Source: Marinoscillum pacificum
GTDB taxonomy: Bacteria; Bacteroidota; Bacteroidia; Cytophagales; Cyclobacteriaceae
Reading direction: 5' to 3'
Length of the DNA stretch: 64,000 nucleotides
Assembly: GCF_024714495.1 (NCBI RefSeq)
Contig: NZ_JAMZMJ010000010.1
Coordinates: forward strand, 1 to 64,000
Positions 35,109-42,890 of the stretch are shown here, piece by piece. The notes under the pieces are model-generated. The model ran no database searches. It was not told where the DNA came from and saw only the letters and a list, made by a program, of their open reading frames with translations. Position 1 is the first letter of the stretch, and every line of letters begins with the position of its first letter. Both the position numbers and the translations under genes were made by a program.

Positions 35109-35175
35109 CTCAACTGAATAGAGCACTTGATTACGGCTCAAGAGGTTGCAGGTTTGAATCCTGCGGAGGTCACCA
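35099..35175 (+). tRNA. tRNA-Arg (anticodon ACG), CCA encoded
   Basis: Acceptor GGCCTCC/GGAGGTC, D-arm GCTC/GAGC, anticodon stem CTTGA/TCAAG around TTACGGC (anticodon ACG, presumably edited to ICG), T-stem GCAGG/CCTGC around TTTGAAT, discriminator A and an encoded CCA. It serves CGN codons. Its 5' end overlaps the last ten bases of the GIY-YIG gene, so the nuclease message and the pre-tRNA are probably one transcript. Confidence 0.95.
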
Positions 35176-35182
35176 AGAGAGC

Positions 35183-35220
35183 AAAGCCCTTTCATTCATA
35201 TGAAAGGGCTTTTGTGTTTT
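35183..35220 (+). terminator. Terminator after tRNA-Arg(ACG)
   Basis: AAAGCCCTTTCA (35183-35194) pairs perfectly with TGAAAGGGCTTT (35201-35212) and is followed by a T-rich run. Confidence 0.85.
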
Positions 35221-35347
35221 TAGACGTTCAGAATTTATTCTGATAAGGATTTAAAAACGCAAAAGACTAAATCTTTGATTTAAGGCTTTGCTATCGGAAT
35301 TAGGAACGACATCAGGATCACCGTAGGTAATCCTACGATTTCAATTA

Positions 35348-36475
35348 TCAATCTGGAAACGCACTTTTATCTAACCCTGGAATAATTCGAAGGGCATTTT
35401 TATAATACACCTTCTTAAGCACCTCATCAGACAAGCCTAGACCATACATTCTCCAGAAGGCATGGTATTTCTTATAGTATGGAAAATACTCATCTTCTGT
35501 CTCCAATACCCTAAAGTAAGTGTAATACTCCACAGGGTTGTAAGCATCTTTAGCGAACAATATTCGATCCTGATATTTCTCAAAGAATGCTTTTGCAAAT
35601 CGAGGCTGTCTTCCCAACTCGGCAATCACTGCTCCTATACCAACATTGACATTCGGATAAGTATCAAGGTGTTTTGCTAATGCACCTAGATCGTTAGCCA
35701 TCCAACCCATGTGTGCATTGACAAAAGTCGTATTCGGATGCTTTTTAAACACATCATGCTGCTCAGCAATGATCTGCTCGAAAGGTGCAGGATCCGTATC
35801 AGTTCTTTTTCTTCCTGGACGCAACTTCAACTCCAACCAACGTTCATTTTTCTCATCATGATCATCCCAAAATGATTTAGGATCAGCCGAATGGATCAAA
35901 ACAGGAATGCCCAATTCACCACACTTAGTCCAGATTGGGTCCAAACGAGCATCATTTACAGGTACACGATTACCATCCACATCATTGATACCCATCCCCA
36001 GACTCTTATAGATTTTCAGACCTACAGCACCATTAGCAACATCTTCTTCCAATTGTTTTACTGCCTGTTGGGTCCATCCTTTCTTTCCGATTTCTTTGAA
36101 AGAGACATTAGTGAACACTACGATTCTTCCCGGCGCTTCTCCCTCTATTCTTCTCACCATAGATGCCAAATATTCCTGCGAACCAATATCACCAGCTGAA
36201 CGATCATACCCTCTACCACTCAGATTGACCATGACCCCCATATTGAGCGCATCCATTTCTGGCTCTAACTTATTGATCCCATCAATAGTCAAGTTCCATT
36301 GATGACTATGCACATCAATAAATGGAAATTTAGCTCTTATCACAGGATGCTCTGGAACCACCAGAGTTGATATCGGATCATACTCCTCAAAGTCCATTCG
36401 GACCGTATCCATATCCTGTGCCTTGGAATAATTAAGTAGCCCCAAAAGGGTGATGATCAATAAATGCTTCTTCAT
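35348..36475 (-). CDS. Secreted amidohydrolase-family protein (PF04909-like)
   Basis: A 375-residue protein with signal peptide MKKHLLIITLLGLLNYSKAQ and a TIM-barrel metal-dependent hydrolase pattern: FPFIDVHSHQW (first His pair), VGLKIYKSLGMG, IPVLIHSADPKSFWD, TFVNAHMGWM and the late ILFAKDAYNP with the conserved Asp. The amidohydrolase-2 family includes decarboxylases and lactonases; the substrate is unknown. It is predicted periplasmic. Single-gene unit, divergent from an L,D-transpeptidase gene. Confidence 0.85.
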   Translation of the reverse strand: MKKHLLIITLLGLLNYSKAQDMDTVRMDFEEYDPISTLVVPEHPVIRAKFPFIDVHSHQWNLTIDGINKLEPEMDALNMGVMVNLSGRGYDRSAGDIGSQEYLASMVRRIEGEAPGRIVVFTNVSFKEIGKKGWTQQAVKQLEEDVANGAVGLKIYKSLGMGINDVDGNRVPVNDARLDPIWTKCGELGIPVLIHSADPKSFWDDHDEKNERWLELKLRPGRKRTDTDPAPFEQIIAEQHDVFKKHPNTTFVNAHMGWMANDLGALAKHLDTYPNVNVGIGAVIAELGRQPRFAKAFFEKYQDRILFAKDAYNPVEYYTYFRVLETEDEYFPYYKKYHAFWRMYGLGLSDEVLKKVYYKNALRIIPGLDKSAFPD

Positions 36476-36550
36476 AAATTATTTTTTCTCGTTTGACGGT
36501 TACCACGCACCTTTTATACTGATTTTACGTTATCCTCGTTACGTTTTACA

Positions 36551-37291
36551 ATGATGAAGCTCAATTTAAAAGTGTTTTTCGTTAACGCCATCATTACTGG
36601 GATTTTGATGGCCTTTACCCATGATAGTTATGGTCACCCTGACCTGAAACTTCACCCATTTATTTCACAACAATATCAAAGTCTAACACCATTAGACGGT
36701 AGCAAACCCGCTTATGATATTTATGAAAAAGGGATAATCGGGTATTACAACCTTCTTGCTCAAGGAAAGAAAATCGACAATAATAAATTAACTCTGATTG
36801 ATTTTCGCTTATCAAGCAACAAGAAACGCATGTGGGTAATTGACCTTACAACCAATAAGGTACTGTATTACCGATTAGTTGCCCATGGAAAAAATACGGG
36901 AGAGGAGTATGCCACCAACTTCTCTAATGTTAAGAATTCTAATAAAAGCAGTGTAGGCTTCTATCTAACTGGAGAGAATTATTATGGCAAACATGGACTT
37001 AGTCTTCGACTTGATGGAATGGAGCCTGGCTTTAACAGCAATGCAAGGGACAGAGCCATTGTCATGCATAGTGCAGCTTATGTGAGCAAAGACTTTTCAA
37101 AGAACATTGGACGATTAGGTCGGTCTTTCGGTTGCCCGTCGATTGCCCTAAAAAACCATAAAGAGATCATCAAAGGCCTAGCGGAGCGGTCAGTGCTTTT
37201 TATTTACTACCCCTTAGATGAGTACCATCAAAAATCTACTTTAAGCAATGTGGAGGCAGCCGAATTGTATTACAGCAAACTAACACTCTAA
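36551..37291 (+). CDS. L,D-transpeptidase catalytic-domain protein (YkuD_2 type)
   Basis: A 246-residue exported protein: signal peptide region to about residue 29 and a YkuD_2/PF13645-type domain with MWVIDLTTNKVLYYRLVAHGKNTGE, IVMHSAAYVS (His173) and GRSFGCPSIAL (nucleophile Cys195). Such enzymes exchange or cross-link peptidoglycan stem peptides at L,D bonds in the periplasm. The lack of a peptidoglycan-binding domain distinguishes it from its convergent neighbour, which belongs to the larger YcbB-type. The two stops overlap. Confidence 0.9.
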   Translation: MMKLNLKVFFVNAIITGILMAFTHDSYGHPDLKLHPFISQQYQSLTPLDGSKPAYDIYEKGIIGYYNLLAQGKKIDNNKLTLIDFRLSSNKKRMWVIDLTTNKVLYYRLVAHGKNTGEEYATNFSNVKNSNKSSVGFYLTGENYYGKHGLSLRLDGMEPGFNSNARDRAIVMHSAAYVSKDFSKNIGRLGRSFGCPSIALKNHKEIIKGLAERSVLFIYYPLDEYHQKSTLSNVEAAELYYSKLTL

Positions 37292-38880
37292 AGCGTACTC
37301 AATAAAGCCTTTTTCAACTTTGGATTTCGATCATAAATATCAGGTCTAAAGTTCAAATAGCCGTTTTCATCCACAAAGGCAGTCCAGTATTGCAAATGCA
37401 CCATAATTGGTGAATTCATAATAATGGTTTGATTCGATTTTGATTTAGAGATCTCATCTATATCTCTTTCAGATAAAGGCTTGTTTTGAGTAGCACCGAT
37501 ATAATAAGCTAATTTCATTGGTTCAGACAATCTCACGCATCCTGAACTCAACGCACGATTGTATTTGGCAAATACTTCAGGATGGTTGGTATCGTGCATG
37601 TAGATATTGAATTCATTCGGGAAAATGAATTTTACTCTGCCCAAGGCATTCATTTTTCCTGGCTCTTGCCTCAAGGTATAAGGAAATTTCCCGGCATTCT
37701 GCCAGTTAATAGAAGCAGGGTCCACTTCATTTCCTGACGCATCTAACACCTTGATTTGTAAAGAAGATAGGTAGTTTGAATTCTTTGCCTGTGCAGGTAT
37801 CATGTCCTGATATAAGATCGTTGGAGGCACTGTCCAATAGGGATTTACAACGAAGTAGGTCATTTTGGATGAAAAAACAGGTGTTTGACGATACGGCTTC
37901 CCTACAGCAACTCCCATTTCCAATTTGATTTCACCTTCCTTGACCACCTCCATTTCATAAGCAGGCAAGTTCACCATAATATAGTGCTCACCTAATTCTC
38001 TAGGCAGCCATCGGCAACGCTCGAGGTTCAGAATAATATCTTCAATCCTAACCTCAACCGGCACATTCATACTTGCTCGTGTCGATTTACCGACCGCTCC
38101 ATCTTCTTCCAGACCGTAGCGTTTTTGATATTTCAATATGGCCTTTTGCAATTCATCATCAAACACTTCAGGCTCATCATTAGTATATGGCAGCAGATCG
38201 CCGCTTGCTTCTAGTCTTTTTCTTACCTGCAATATTCTTTCCCCAGACTCACCAAGTTTGATCGTAGCTCCTTCATCTATCATACCCCAACCACCACTTG
38301 AAGCTATCTTACGATACTTCACTAACTTGGCAGCTAGACGTCTGTAGGATTTATACTTTGGTTTTGCTTCATTCATTGCAGCACTCACATCTCCACTCTC
38401 TATTGCTTTCAACAAAAGCTCCACAGGATCACCCTCACGACGAACCACTCGCCAGTCTGAATTTAGGCTGACAGGATTAACTTTTCCTGACATCAAGTGA
38501 GTAGTGAGCAATAAAAAAGAATCCGTGAGCAACAAATCAAGATTAGCTTTCTCAAAAGCATTCATATTCCCTCCAGTCAACAGATCTTGTAATAAGGAAT
38601 AATGATAATCTTCTGGGTTTAATCCCTCTATCTCACATTTAAGAATTTCAAGCAAAAGCTCATTCGCCAGAGAATCTGTCCATAATGGATTAAATACACG
38701 CTCTGAATAGATTGAAGTGATCGATTGACCACAGCAAATCTTTTCTCCCTGAACGAATAATCCATTACCTCGGAGAAGTTCAGTTTTGATTCGGATTTCA
38801 TTCCTCAGCTCATCATCAATCTGGCCGAGTGAAACTATGCTAACTAAAAGAAATGAAGAGTATAATAAATGCTTTAACAT
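37288..38880 (-). CDS. L,D-transpeptidase with peptidoglycan-binding domain (YcbB/LdtD type)
   Basis: A 530-residue secreted enzyme. After the signal peptide (MLKHLLYSSFLLVSIVSLGQ) comes the helical scaffold domain typical of YcbB (about 60-200), a PG_binding_1 domain (about 215-270, KAILKYQKRYGLEEDGAVGKSTRASM) and the catalytic YkuD domain with MHDTNHPEVF and RALSSGCVRL (nucleophile Cys448). It forms 3-3 cross-links in peptidoglycan. It ends against the YkuD_2-type gene in opposite orientation. Confidence 0.93.
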   Translation of the reverse strand: MLKHLLYSSFLLVSIVSLGQIDDELRNEIRIKTELLRGNGLFVQGEKICCGQSITSIYSERVFNPLWTDSLANELLLEILKCEIEGLNPEDYHYSLLQDLLTGGNMNAFEKANLDLLLTDSFLLLTTHLMSGKVNPVSLNSDWRVVRREGDPVELLLKAIESGDVSAAMNEAKPKYKSYRRLAAKLVKYRKIASSGGWGMIDEGATIKLGESGERILQVRKRLEASGDLLPYTNDEPEVFDDELQKAILKYQKRYGLEEDGAVGKSTRASMNVPVEVRIEDIILNLERCRWLPRELGEHYIMVNLPAYEMEVVKEGEIKLEMGVAVGKPYRQTPVFSSKMTYFVVNPYWTVPPTILYQDMIPAQAKNSNYLSSLQIKVLDASGNEVDPASINWQNAGKFPYTLRQEPGKMNALGRVKFIFPNEFNIYMHDTNHPEVFAKYNRALSSGCVRLSEPMKLAYYIGATQNKPLSERDIDEISKSKSNQTIIMNSPIMVHLQYWTAFVDENGYLNFRPDIYDRNPKLKKALLSTL

Positions 38881-38927
38881 ATTAAGGTTCCGTTGCGAAA
38901 ATTAAAATTAGGGCATAGCCTATAAAT

Positions 38928-38958
38928 AAAAAAAGCCGCCCGCTATAAAGCGGACGAC
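38928..38958 (-). terminator. Terminator of the coiled-coil lipoprotein gene
   Basis: GCCGCCCGC (38935-38943) pairs with GCGGACGAC (38950-38958), allowing G-U pairs, around a six-base loop; on the minus strand seven Ts follow. Confidence 0.8.
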
Positions 38959-38983
38959 TTACTCGCCATAACTGATAAGTCTA

Positions 38984-39406
38984 TTATGAGTTGAAGACTT
39001 CTTCTACTCTGTCACCGAAGTTTTTCAGTGCTTTCTCTACTTCATTAGAAGTTTCCTTAGCAAACTCCTTCGTATCATTCCAAGCTTGTTTGGTAGAGTT
39101 TTCTACTTTATCAATTGCTCTATCCAAGTCATCTTGAGTTTCTTCCAAGTCAGCTTTGATCTTCTCTAGCTTGGTTTTATTACCATCCGTTGCATCAGCA
39201 ATTTTGTCGTTGATGTCATCAAGCTTAGTTTCTACATCCAATTTCATTTCTTCAAGCTTTAATTTCAAATCAGACTGCTCCGACTCAAATGAGTCTTTCA
39301 TTTCTTCCATTGCATTTTCTGCTTTGGATTCGTTTTTCGTATTGTTACACGCCACAACAGAAGTTCCTATAATGGCAATCGCAAATATTTTAGTTAGCAT
39401 TTTCAT
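38984..39406 (-). CDS. Small coiled-coil lipoprotein
   Basis: A 140-residue lipoprotein: signal MKMLTKIFAIAIIGTSVVAC with lipobox, then an almost uninterrupted charged helix with heptad spacing (SDLKLKLEEMKLDVETKLDDINDKIADATDGNKTKLEKIKADLEE and onward). It resembles small stress-related lipoproteins with apolipophorin/YtxH-like helices, but I cannot name a family. It is divergent from the small membrane protein/PspC pair and shares with it a 315-bp intergenic region holding paired inverted repeats, so the two units may be co-regulated. Confidence 0.78.
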   Translation of the reverse strand: MKMLTKIFAIAIIGTSVVACNNTKNESKAENAMEEMKDSFESEQSDLKLKLEEMKLDVETKLDDINDKIADATDGNKTKLEKIKADLEETQDDLDRAIDKVENSTKQAWNDTKEFAKETSNEVEKALKNFGDRVEEVFNS

Positions 39407-39565
39407 AGTAAAAAGTGTTTAAGTGAGTAAAGCTTTGTTTTGAGTATTTGATTGGTACTATGCCAATACCAGACCAAAACCACTATCCATTGATTATCAA
39501 TTACTTACATTTTACATCTTTTCAAAATTCCTTTCATTTTGAAAAATCCCTTCCAGATTTGAAAA

Positions 39566-39627
39566 AGTGTCCGACAAAATATTGCAAGCGTACACTTATG
39601 AGACTTTCAGTGTCCACTTGCGTACAC
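39566..39627. promoter_or_regulatory. Two related inverted-repeat sites, candidate activator-binding sites
   Basis: AGTGTCC...GCGTACAC occurs twice: at 39566-39595 with a longer centre, and compactly as AGTGTCCACTTGCGTACAC at 39609-39627. The half-sites GTGT/ACAC are inverted. They lie about 65-125 bp upstream of a strong sigma-54 promoter, the distance used by enhancer-binding proteins. The half-site differs from the TTCCACA sites near 2.7 kb, so a different activator is implied. Nothing else is evident in 39407-39690. Confidence 0.6.
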
Positions 39628-39690
39628 AATTAATTGCATTAAAAAAGCAATACCATTACAACTTATTGATTATCTGTGTTTTATGATTTT

Positions 39691-39706
39691 TGGCACACCA
39701 GTTGCC
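39691..39706 (+). promoter_or_regulatory. Strong sigma-54 promoter
   Basis: TGGCACACCAGTTGCC carries a complete -24 block (TGGCAC) and -12 block (TTGC) at exact spacing, the best sigma-54 match in the window. Transcription would begin near 39717, only about 5 nt before the ATG at 39722, implying an almost leaderless message. Confidence 0.75.
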
Positions 39707-39721
39707 AATTAGATAATCGTT

Positions 39722-39991
39722 ATGCTAAGCAAAAGATCAATCAGTAAAAGCGGAATAGGAAAAACCTTATTAATCATACTAGGGGTAATAGTCGCTTTGC
39801 TCTTGACATATAACAGTCCGCTGTTTACAGCGGAAGTCTTCAATCTAACCGGAAGCGAAGTTGAGCCAGTAGCCGAAACACCTAAAGATCAAAACTCAAA
39901 ACTCAAGGGCGTAGCTGGCTCAACTTTCAATTCTACATCAGAACTATTTCATGTATTAACCATGAATTCACCATTTCTCAACAGCAAATAA
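39722..39991 (+). CDS. Small single-pass membrane protein
   Basis: An 89-residue protein with a basic N-terminus (MLSKRSISKSGIGK), one strong membrane helix (about 15-32, TLLIILGVIVALLLTY) and a polar tail with no recognised domain. It lies 2 bp ahead of a PspC-domain gene and directly behind a sigma-54 promoter. Phage-shock-type envelope stress operons in enterobacteria are also sigma-54-controlled, so a role in envelope stress is a reasonable inference, but the protein itself is not recognisable. Confidence 0.7.
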   Translation: MLSKRSISKSGIGKTLLIILGVIVALLLTYNSPLFTAEVFNLTGSEVEPVAETPKDQNSKLKGVAGSTFNSTSELFHVLTMNSPFLNSK

Positions 39992-39993
39992 AT

Positions 39994-40188
39994 ATGCCAA
40001 ACAATAGACTTTTCAGATCCAAAACAGAATCAATGTTGGCTGGAGTATGTGGAGGAATCGCCAAATACTTCGACCTGGACCCATCCTTAGTAAGACTAGG
40101 GTATGTAGTACTTTCAGTACTGAGTGCTGCCTTTCCAGGAATACTGGTTTACATCATTCTATGGATAATAATACCTGAGGAATACTAA
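39994..40188 (+). CDS. PspC-domain membrane protein
   Basis: A 64-residue protein consisting of a single PspC domain: RLFRSKTESMLAGVCGGIAKYFDLDPSLVRLGYVVLSVLSAAFPGILVYIILWIIIPEE. The motif AGVCGGIAKYF.LDPSLVR is diagnostic. It has an amphipathic start and a hydrophobic hairpin anchored in the inner membrane. PspC proteins take part in envelope-stress responses. It is second in a sigma-54-driven pair; its stop overlaps the convergent arginase-fold gene by 4 bp. Confidence 0.93.
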   Translation: MPNNRLFRSKTESMLAGVCGGIAKYFDLDPSLVRLGYVVLSVLSAAFPGILVYIILWIIIPEEY

Positions 40189-41351
40189 ACAAACTTCGAA
40201 TAAGTAGTGATCCACCGATTAGGGACTTCCCCTTCTAAAGCAGTTTCATAATCAGAGTAATTACACGGAATCATTCTACTTCTTAAGAAACCTGAGGTTT
40301 CTTCTGGATGCGGAACTTCCATCCACCACTTTTCGGACAGCTTACTCTTGTAAAACTTAATAGAAGAAGGTTCACCGCCCATTGATACCTCATAAACAAG
40401 GTAGTCATTGGATCGAAAGTTCTTATCTCCTTTTCGATTATAGAAGCCTTCTATGAAGTACCAAATCATGGTGCCGATCACAAATGCTGTCTTACGATCT
40501 GTAGTATCCTTGTAGACATCATAGTCATAGAAGCCGATACTACTGAGCTTATCATTAAGACCTGCATACCAGCATAGCTGACATGCTTCTTCTCCAGTAA
40601 GCCCATAGACATTGGAATCAACTGCTCCTGGGCAGTAATGCGCCTGAAGTGATGAAATATCAAAGCTCATCATATCCGCGTCTCGTACGATTGGTTCTAA
40701 TTCTTTGATGTTTTCTTTTACCACACCAAGTCTTACTGCTTCGAAATATAGCTTCTCAATTAATTCTGCCTCCTTAGCCTCTACCAGATATGATTGATAG
40801 GCTAATTGATAGTAGTTAAAGAGATAATTTGGGTCGTATTTAAAAATCTTATGAATATGAGCATCTACTGGAAGAGCTGATTTAGGATCTGCAAGATCTA
40901 GCTTGTTGTCTATATTCAATACGGTAATTAGCTTCTCTTGATTTTCATATGCCTGATACTGTCCCAGATCAACATCATGACTACCTCCAATTATGATCGG
41001 CAGTATATTATTTTCCATCAAGTATCCACACACCTCCTGCAAGCGCTGGTAAGTGTCTGTCAACTCAGGACCATTTCTAAAATTACCAAGATCAACAACT
41101 TTAAGATTCCCTGAACCTTTCTTTAACCGATAAAAGCTCTGACGTATTTCAGTAGCAGATAAGGATATCCCTTTCTGATTTTCTTCATTGGCTCCCCTTG
41201 ACTCCTGCACTCCAATGATTGCAATATCCCGATCATCCAATTCTGGAAGCTGACCTTGATTGATGTACATGGAATGAGCAATTGCCGAAGAAGGCAAAGA
41301 ATCCACTTGAATATCAGATGAAATTGGGTCAAAGAAGAGTTTTAAATCCAT
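40185..41351 (-). CDS. Arginase/formimidoylglutamase-fold protein with incomplete metal site
   Basis: 388 residues from the ATG at 41351 (a TTG eight codons upstream is less likely). The ureohydrolase fold is marked by ILPIIIGGSHDV (His125), VLNIDNKLDL (Asp148, Lys150, Asp152) and MMSFDISSLQ (Asp231, Ser233). By comparison with arginase, the ligands of the first manganese (His, Asp, Asp, Asp) are kept, while two ligands of the second (His and Asp) are replaced by Lys150 and Ser233. Bacteroidota proteins of this kind are often annotated as formimidoylglutamase. No other histidine-degradation gene lies nearby, so I make no hutG call. Confidence 0.78.
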   Translation of the reverse strand: MDLKLFFDPISSDIQVDSLPSSAIAHSMYINQGQLPELDDRDIAIIGVQESRGANEENQKGISLSATEIRQSFYRLKKGSGNLKVVDLGNFRNGPELTDTYQRLQEVCGYLMENNILPIIIGGSHDVDLGQYQAYENQEKLITVLNIDNKLDLADPKSALPVDAHIHKIFKYDPNYLFNYYQLAYQSYLVEAKEAELIEKLYFEAVRLGVVKENIKELEPIVRDADMMSFDISSLQAHYCPGAVDSNVYGLTGEEACQLCWYAGLNDKLSSIGFYDYDVYKDTTDRKTAFVIGTMIWYFIEGFYNRKGDKNFRSNDYLVYEVSMGGEPSSIKFYKSKLSEKWWMEVPHPEETSGFLRSRMIPCNYSDYETALEGEVPNRWITTYSKFV

Positions 41352-41408
41352 GAAGTTGAGGCTGTGTTTGGACAAATCTAATGAAAATTGGCTAGGCTGA
41401 AAGCCATA

Positions 41409-41451
41409 AAAAAAGGGGAAAATTGCTTTTCCCCTTTTCGTATTTTTTTTG
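41409..41451. terminator. Bidirectional terminator after nqrF
   Basis: AAAAGGGGAAAA (41412-41423) and TTTTCCCCTTTT (41428-41439) form a perfect 12-bp stem with a four-base loop, flanked by an A-run on one side and a T-run on the other. Confidence 0.85.
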
Positions 41452-41456
41452 ATGGA

Positions 41457-42758
41457 TTAACCTCCGAAATCGTCAAATCGGATGTTTTCATCAGGAATAC
41501 CAAAGTCCTGACCCATTTTCTCTACTGCTGCGTTCATCAATGGAGGTCCACAGAAGTAAAGCTCTATTTCTTCTGGCTCATCGTGCTTGCTCAAGTACTG
41601 ATCAATTACAGCCTGGTGAACAAATCCTAAGAAGCCGTCTCCTTCTTTGTCATTAATGTCTGTCTTCACTTTCCAGTTATCTTCAGGAAGTGGCTCAGAA
41701 AGCACAACAAAGAACTGGAAGTTAGGGAAGTCTTTTTCTAGCTTGTAGAAGTGATCCAGATAGAATAGCTCTCTTTTAGATCTACCACCGTACCAGTAAG
41801 TAACTTTTCTACCAGTTTTCAAGGTTCTGAATAGGTGGTAAAGGTGAGATCTCATTGGAGCCATACCTGCTCCACCACCTACGTAAAGCATTTCAGCTTC
41901 TGAAGGATTGATGAAGAATTCACCGTAAGGACCTGAAATAGTCACTTTATCACCTGGCTTTTTCGAGAAGATGTAAGATGAAGCTATACCTGGGTTTACC
42001 TTCATCCAGCCATTAGCTGATCTATCCCATGGTGGAGTAGCTACCCTTACATTTAGCATAATCTCTCTTCCCTCTGCAGGGTAAGAAGCCATAGAGTAAG
42101 CTCTTTCTACTGTCTCTGGATTAACCATTTTCAGATCCCAAAGACCAAATTTATCCCACTCCATTTTGAATTTCTCAGGATCATCATGCTCCTCAGGGTG
42201 AGCAGTGATATCCATATCTTTATAATCTACTTCGCATTCTGGAATTTCGATCTGAATATATCCTCCAGCTTCGTAATCCATATCTTCAGGAATTTCTACT
42301 ACAAATTCCTTGATAAAAGATGCTACGTTATAATTTCTAACCACAGTCGCTTCCCACTTCTTGATTCCGAAAATTTCCTCTGGAATCTCAATGCGCATAT
42401 CCTGCTTCACCTTCACCTGACATCCAAGACGAACACCTTCCTGCTGTTGCGTGCGGCTTAAGTGTCCTTCCTCTGTAGGAAGAATCTCTCCTCCTCCTTC
42501 TTTCACGGTACACTTACACTCTGCACAGGTTCCACCACCACCACATGCTGATGGTAAGAAAATCTTCTGACCCGAAAGTGTAGACAACAAAGATGAACCA
42601 GCTGGTGCTGTGATCGGGTTTGCTTCATCACCATTAATGATGATCTTCACTGGTCCTGACTGAACCAACTTAGACTGAGCAAACAATAGGATGAATACCA
42701 ATAGCAGGATAACTCCTGTAAAGGCAATGATTCCTGAAGTGATAATGACTGATGACAT
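41457..42758 (-). CDS. nqrF: Na+-translocating NADH:quinone reductase subunit F
   Basis: A 433-residue subunit that takes electrons from NADH into the Na+-pumping NQR complex. It has an N-terminal membrane helix (about 5-27), a plant-type ferredoxin domain with 2Fe-2S ligands Cys72, Cys78, Cys81 and Cys113, an FAD-binding part ([12 protein letters not shown]) and an NADH-binding part ([29 protein letters not shown], ending in RFDDFGG). Length is slightly above the usual 405-410. No nqrA-E gene lies next to it, so it stands apart from the rest of the complex. Confidence 0.96.
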   Translation of the reverse strand: MSSVIITSGIIAFTGVILLLVFILLFAQSKLVQSGPVKIIINGDEANPITAPAGSSLLSTLSGQKIFLPSACGGGGTCAECKCTVKEGGGEILPTEEGHLSRTQQQEGVRLGCQVKVKQDMRIEIPEEIFGIKKWEATVVRNYNVASFIKEFVVEIPEDMDYEAGGYIQIEIPECEVDYKDMDITAHPEEHDDPEKFKMEWDKFGLWDLKMVNPETVERAYSMASYPAEGREIMLNVRVATPPWDRSANGWMKVNPGIASSYIFSKKPGDKVTISGPYGEFFINPSEAEMLYVGGGAGMAPMRSHLYHLFRTLKTGRKVTYWYGGRSKRELFYLDHFYKLEKDFPNFQFFVVLSEPLPEDNWKVKTDINDKEGDGFLGFVHQAVIDQYLSKHDEPEEIELYFCGPPLMNAAVEKMGQDFGIPDENIRFDDFGG

Positions 42759-42797
42759 AGGTCTTTAAGCCTTTTGTTTTTAAATTAAAATCGGGTG

Positions 42798-42805
42798 CAA
42801 ATATA
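42798..42805 (-). promoter_or_regulatory. Possible Bacteroidota -7 element of nqrF
   Basis: On the minus strand TATATTTG matches TAnnTTTG about 40 bp upstream of the nqrF start. The -33 element is not clear. Confidence 0.35.
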
Positions 42806-42890
42806 AGAGATAAACCCTTGTGATTAAAGATGAATCAATTCAATTATTGCACGATTCGGTAACAGATTGATAAATAAAAAGGTTTTATAA

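Noticed and set aside
39430-39470. Sigma-54 promoter on the minus strand for the coiled-coil lipoprotein
   Set aside because: A TGGCAT block is present near 39460, but the -12 position reads CAAT, with no TTGC at the required spacing, so I do not list it.
40185-41351. Firm hutG assignment
   Set aside because: No other hut gene is nearby and two metal ligands are missing, so the substrate cannot be stated.
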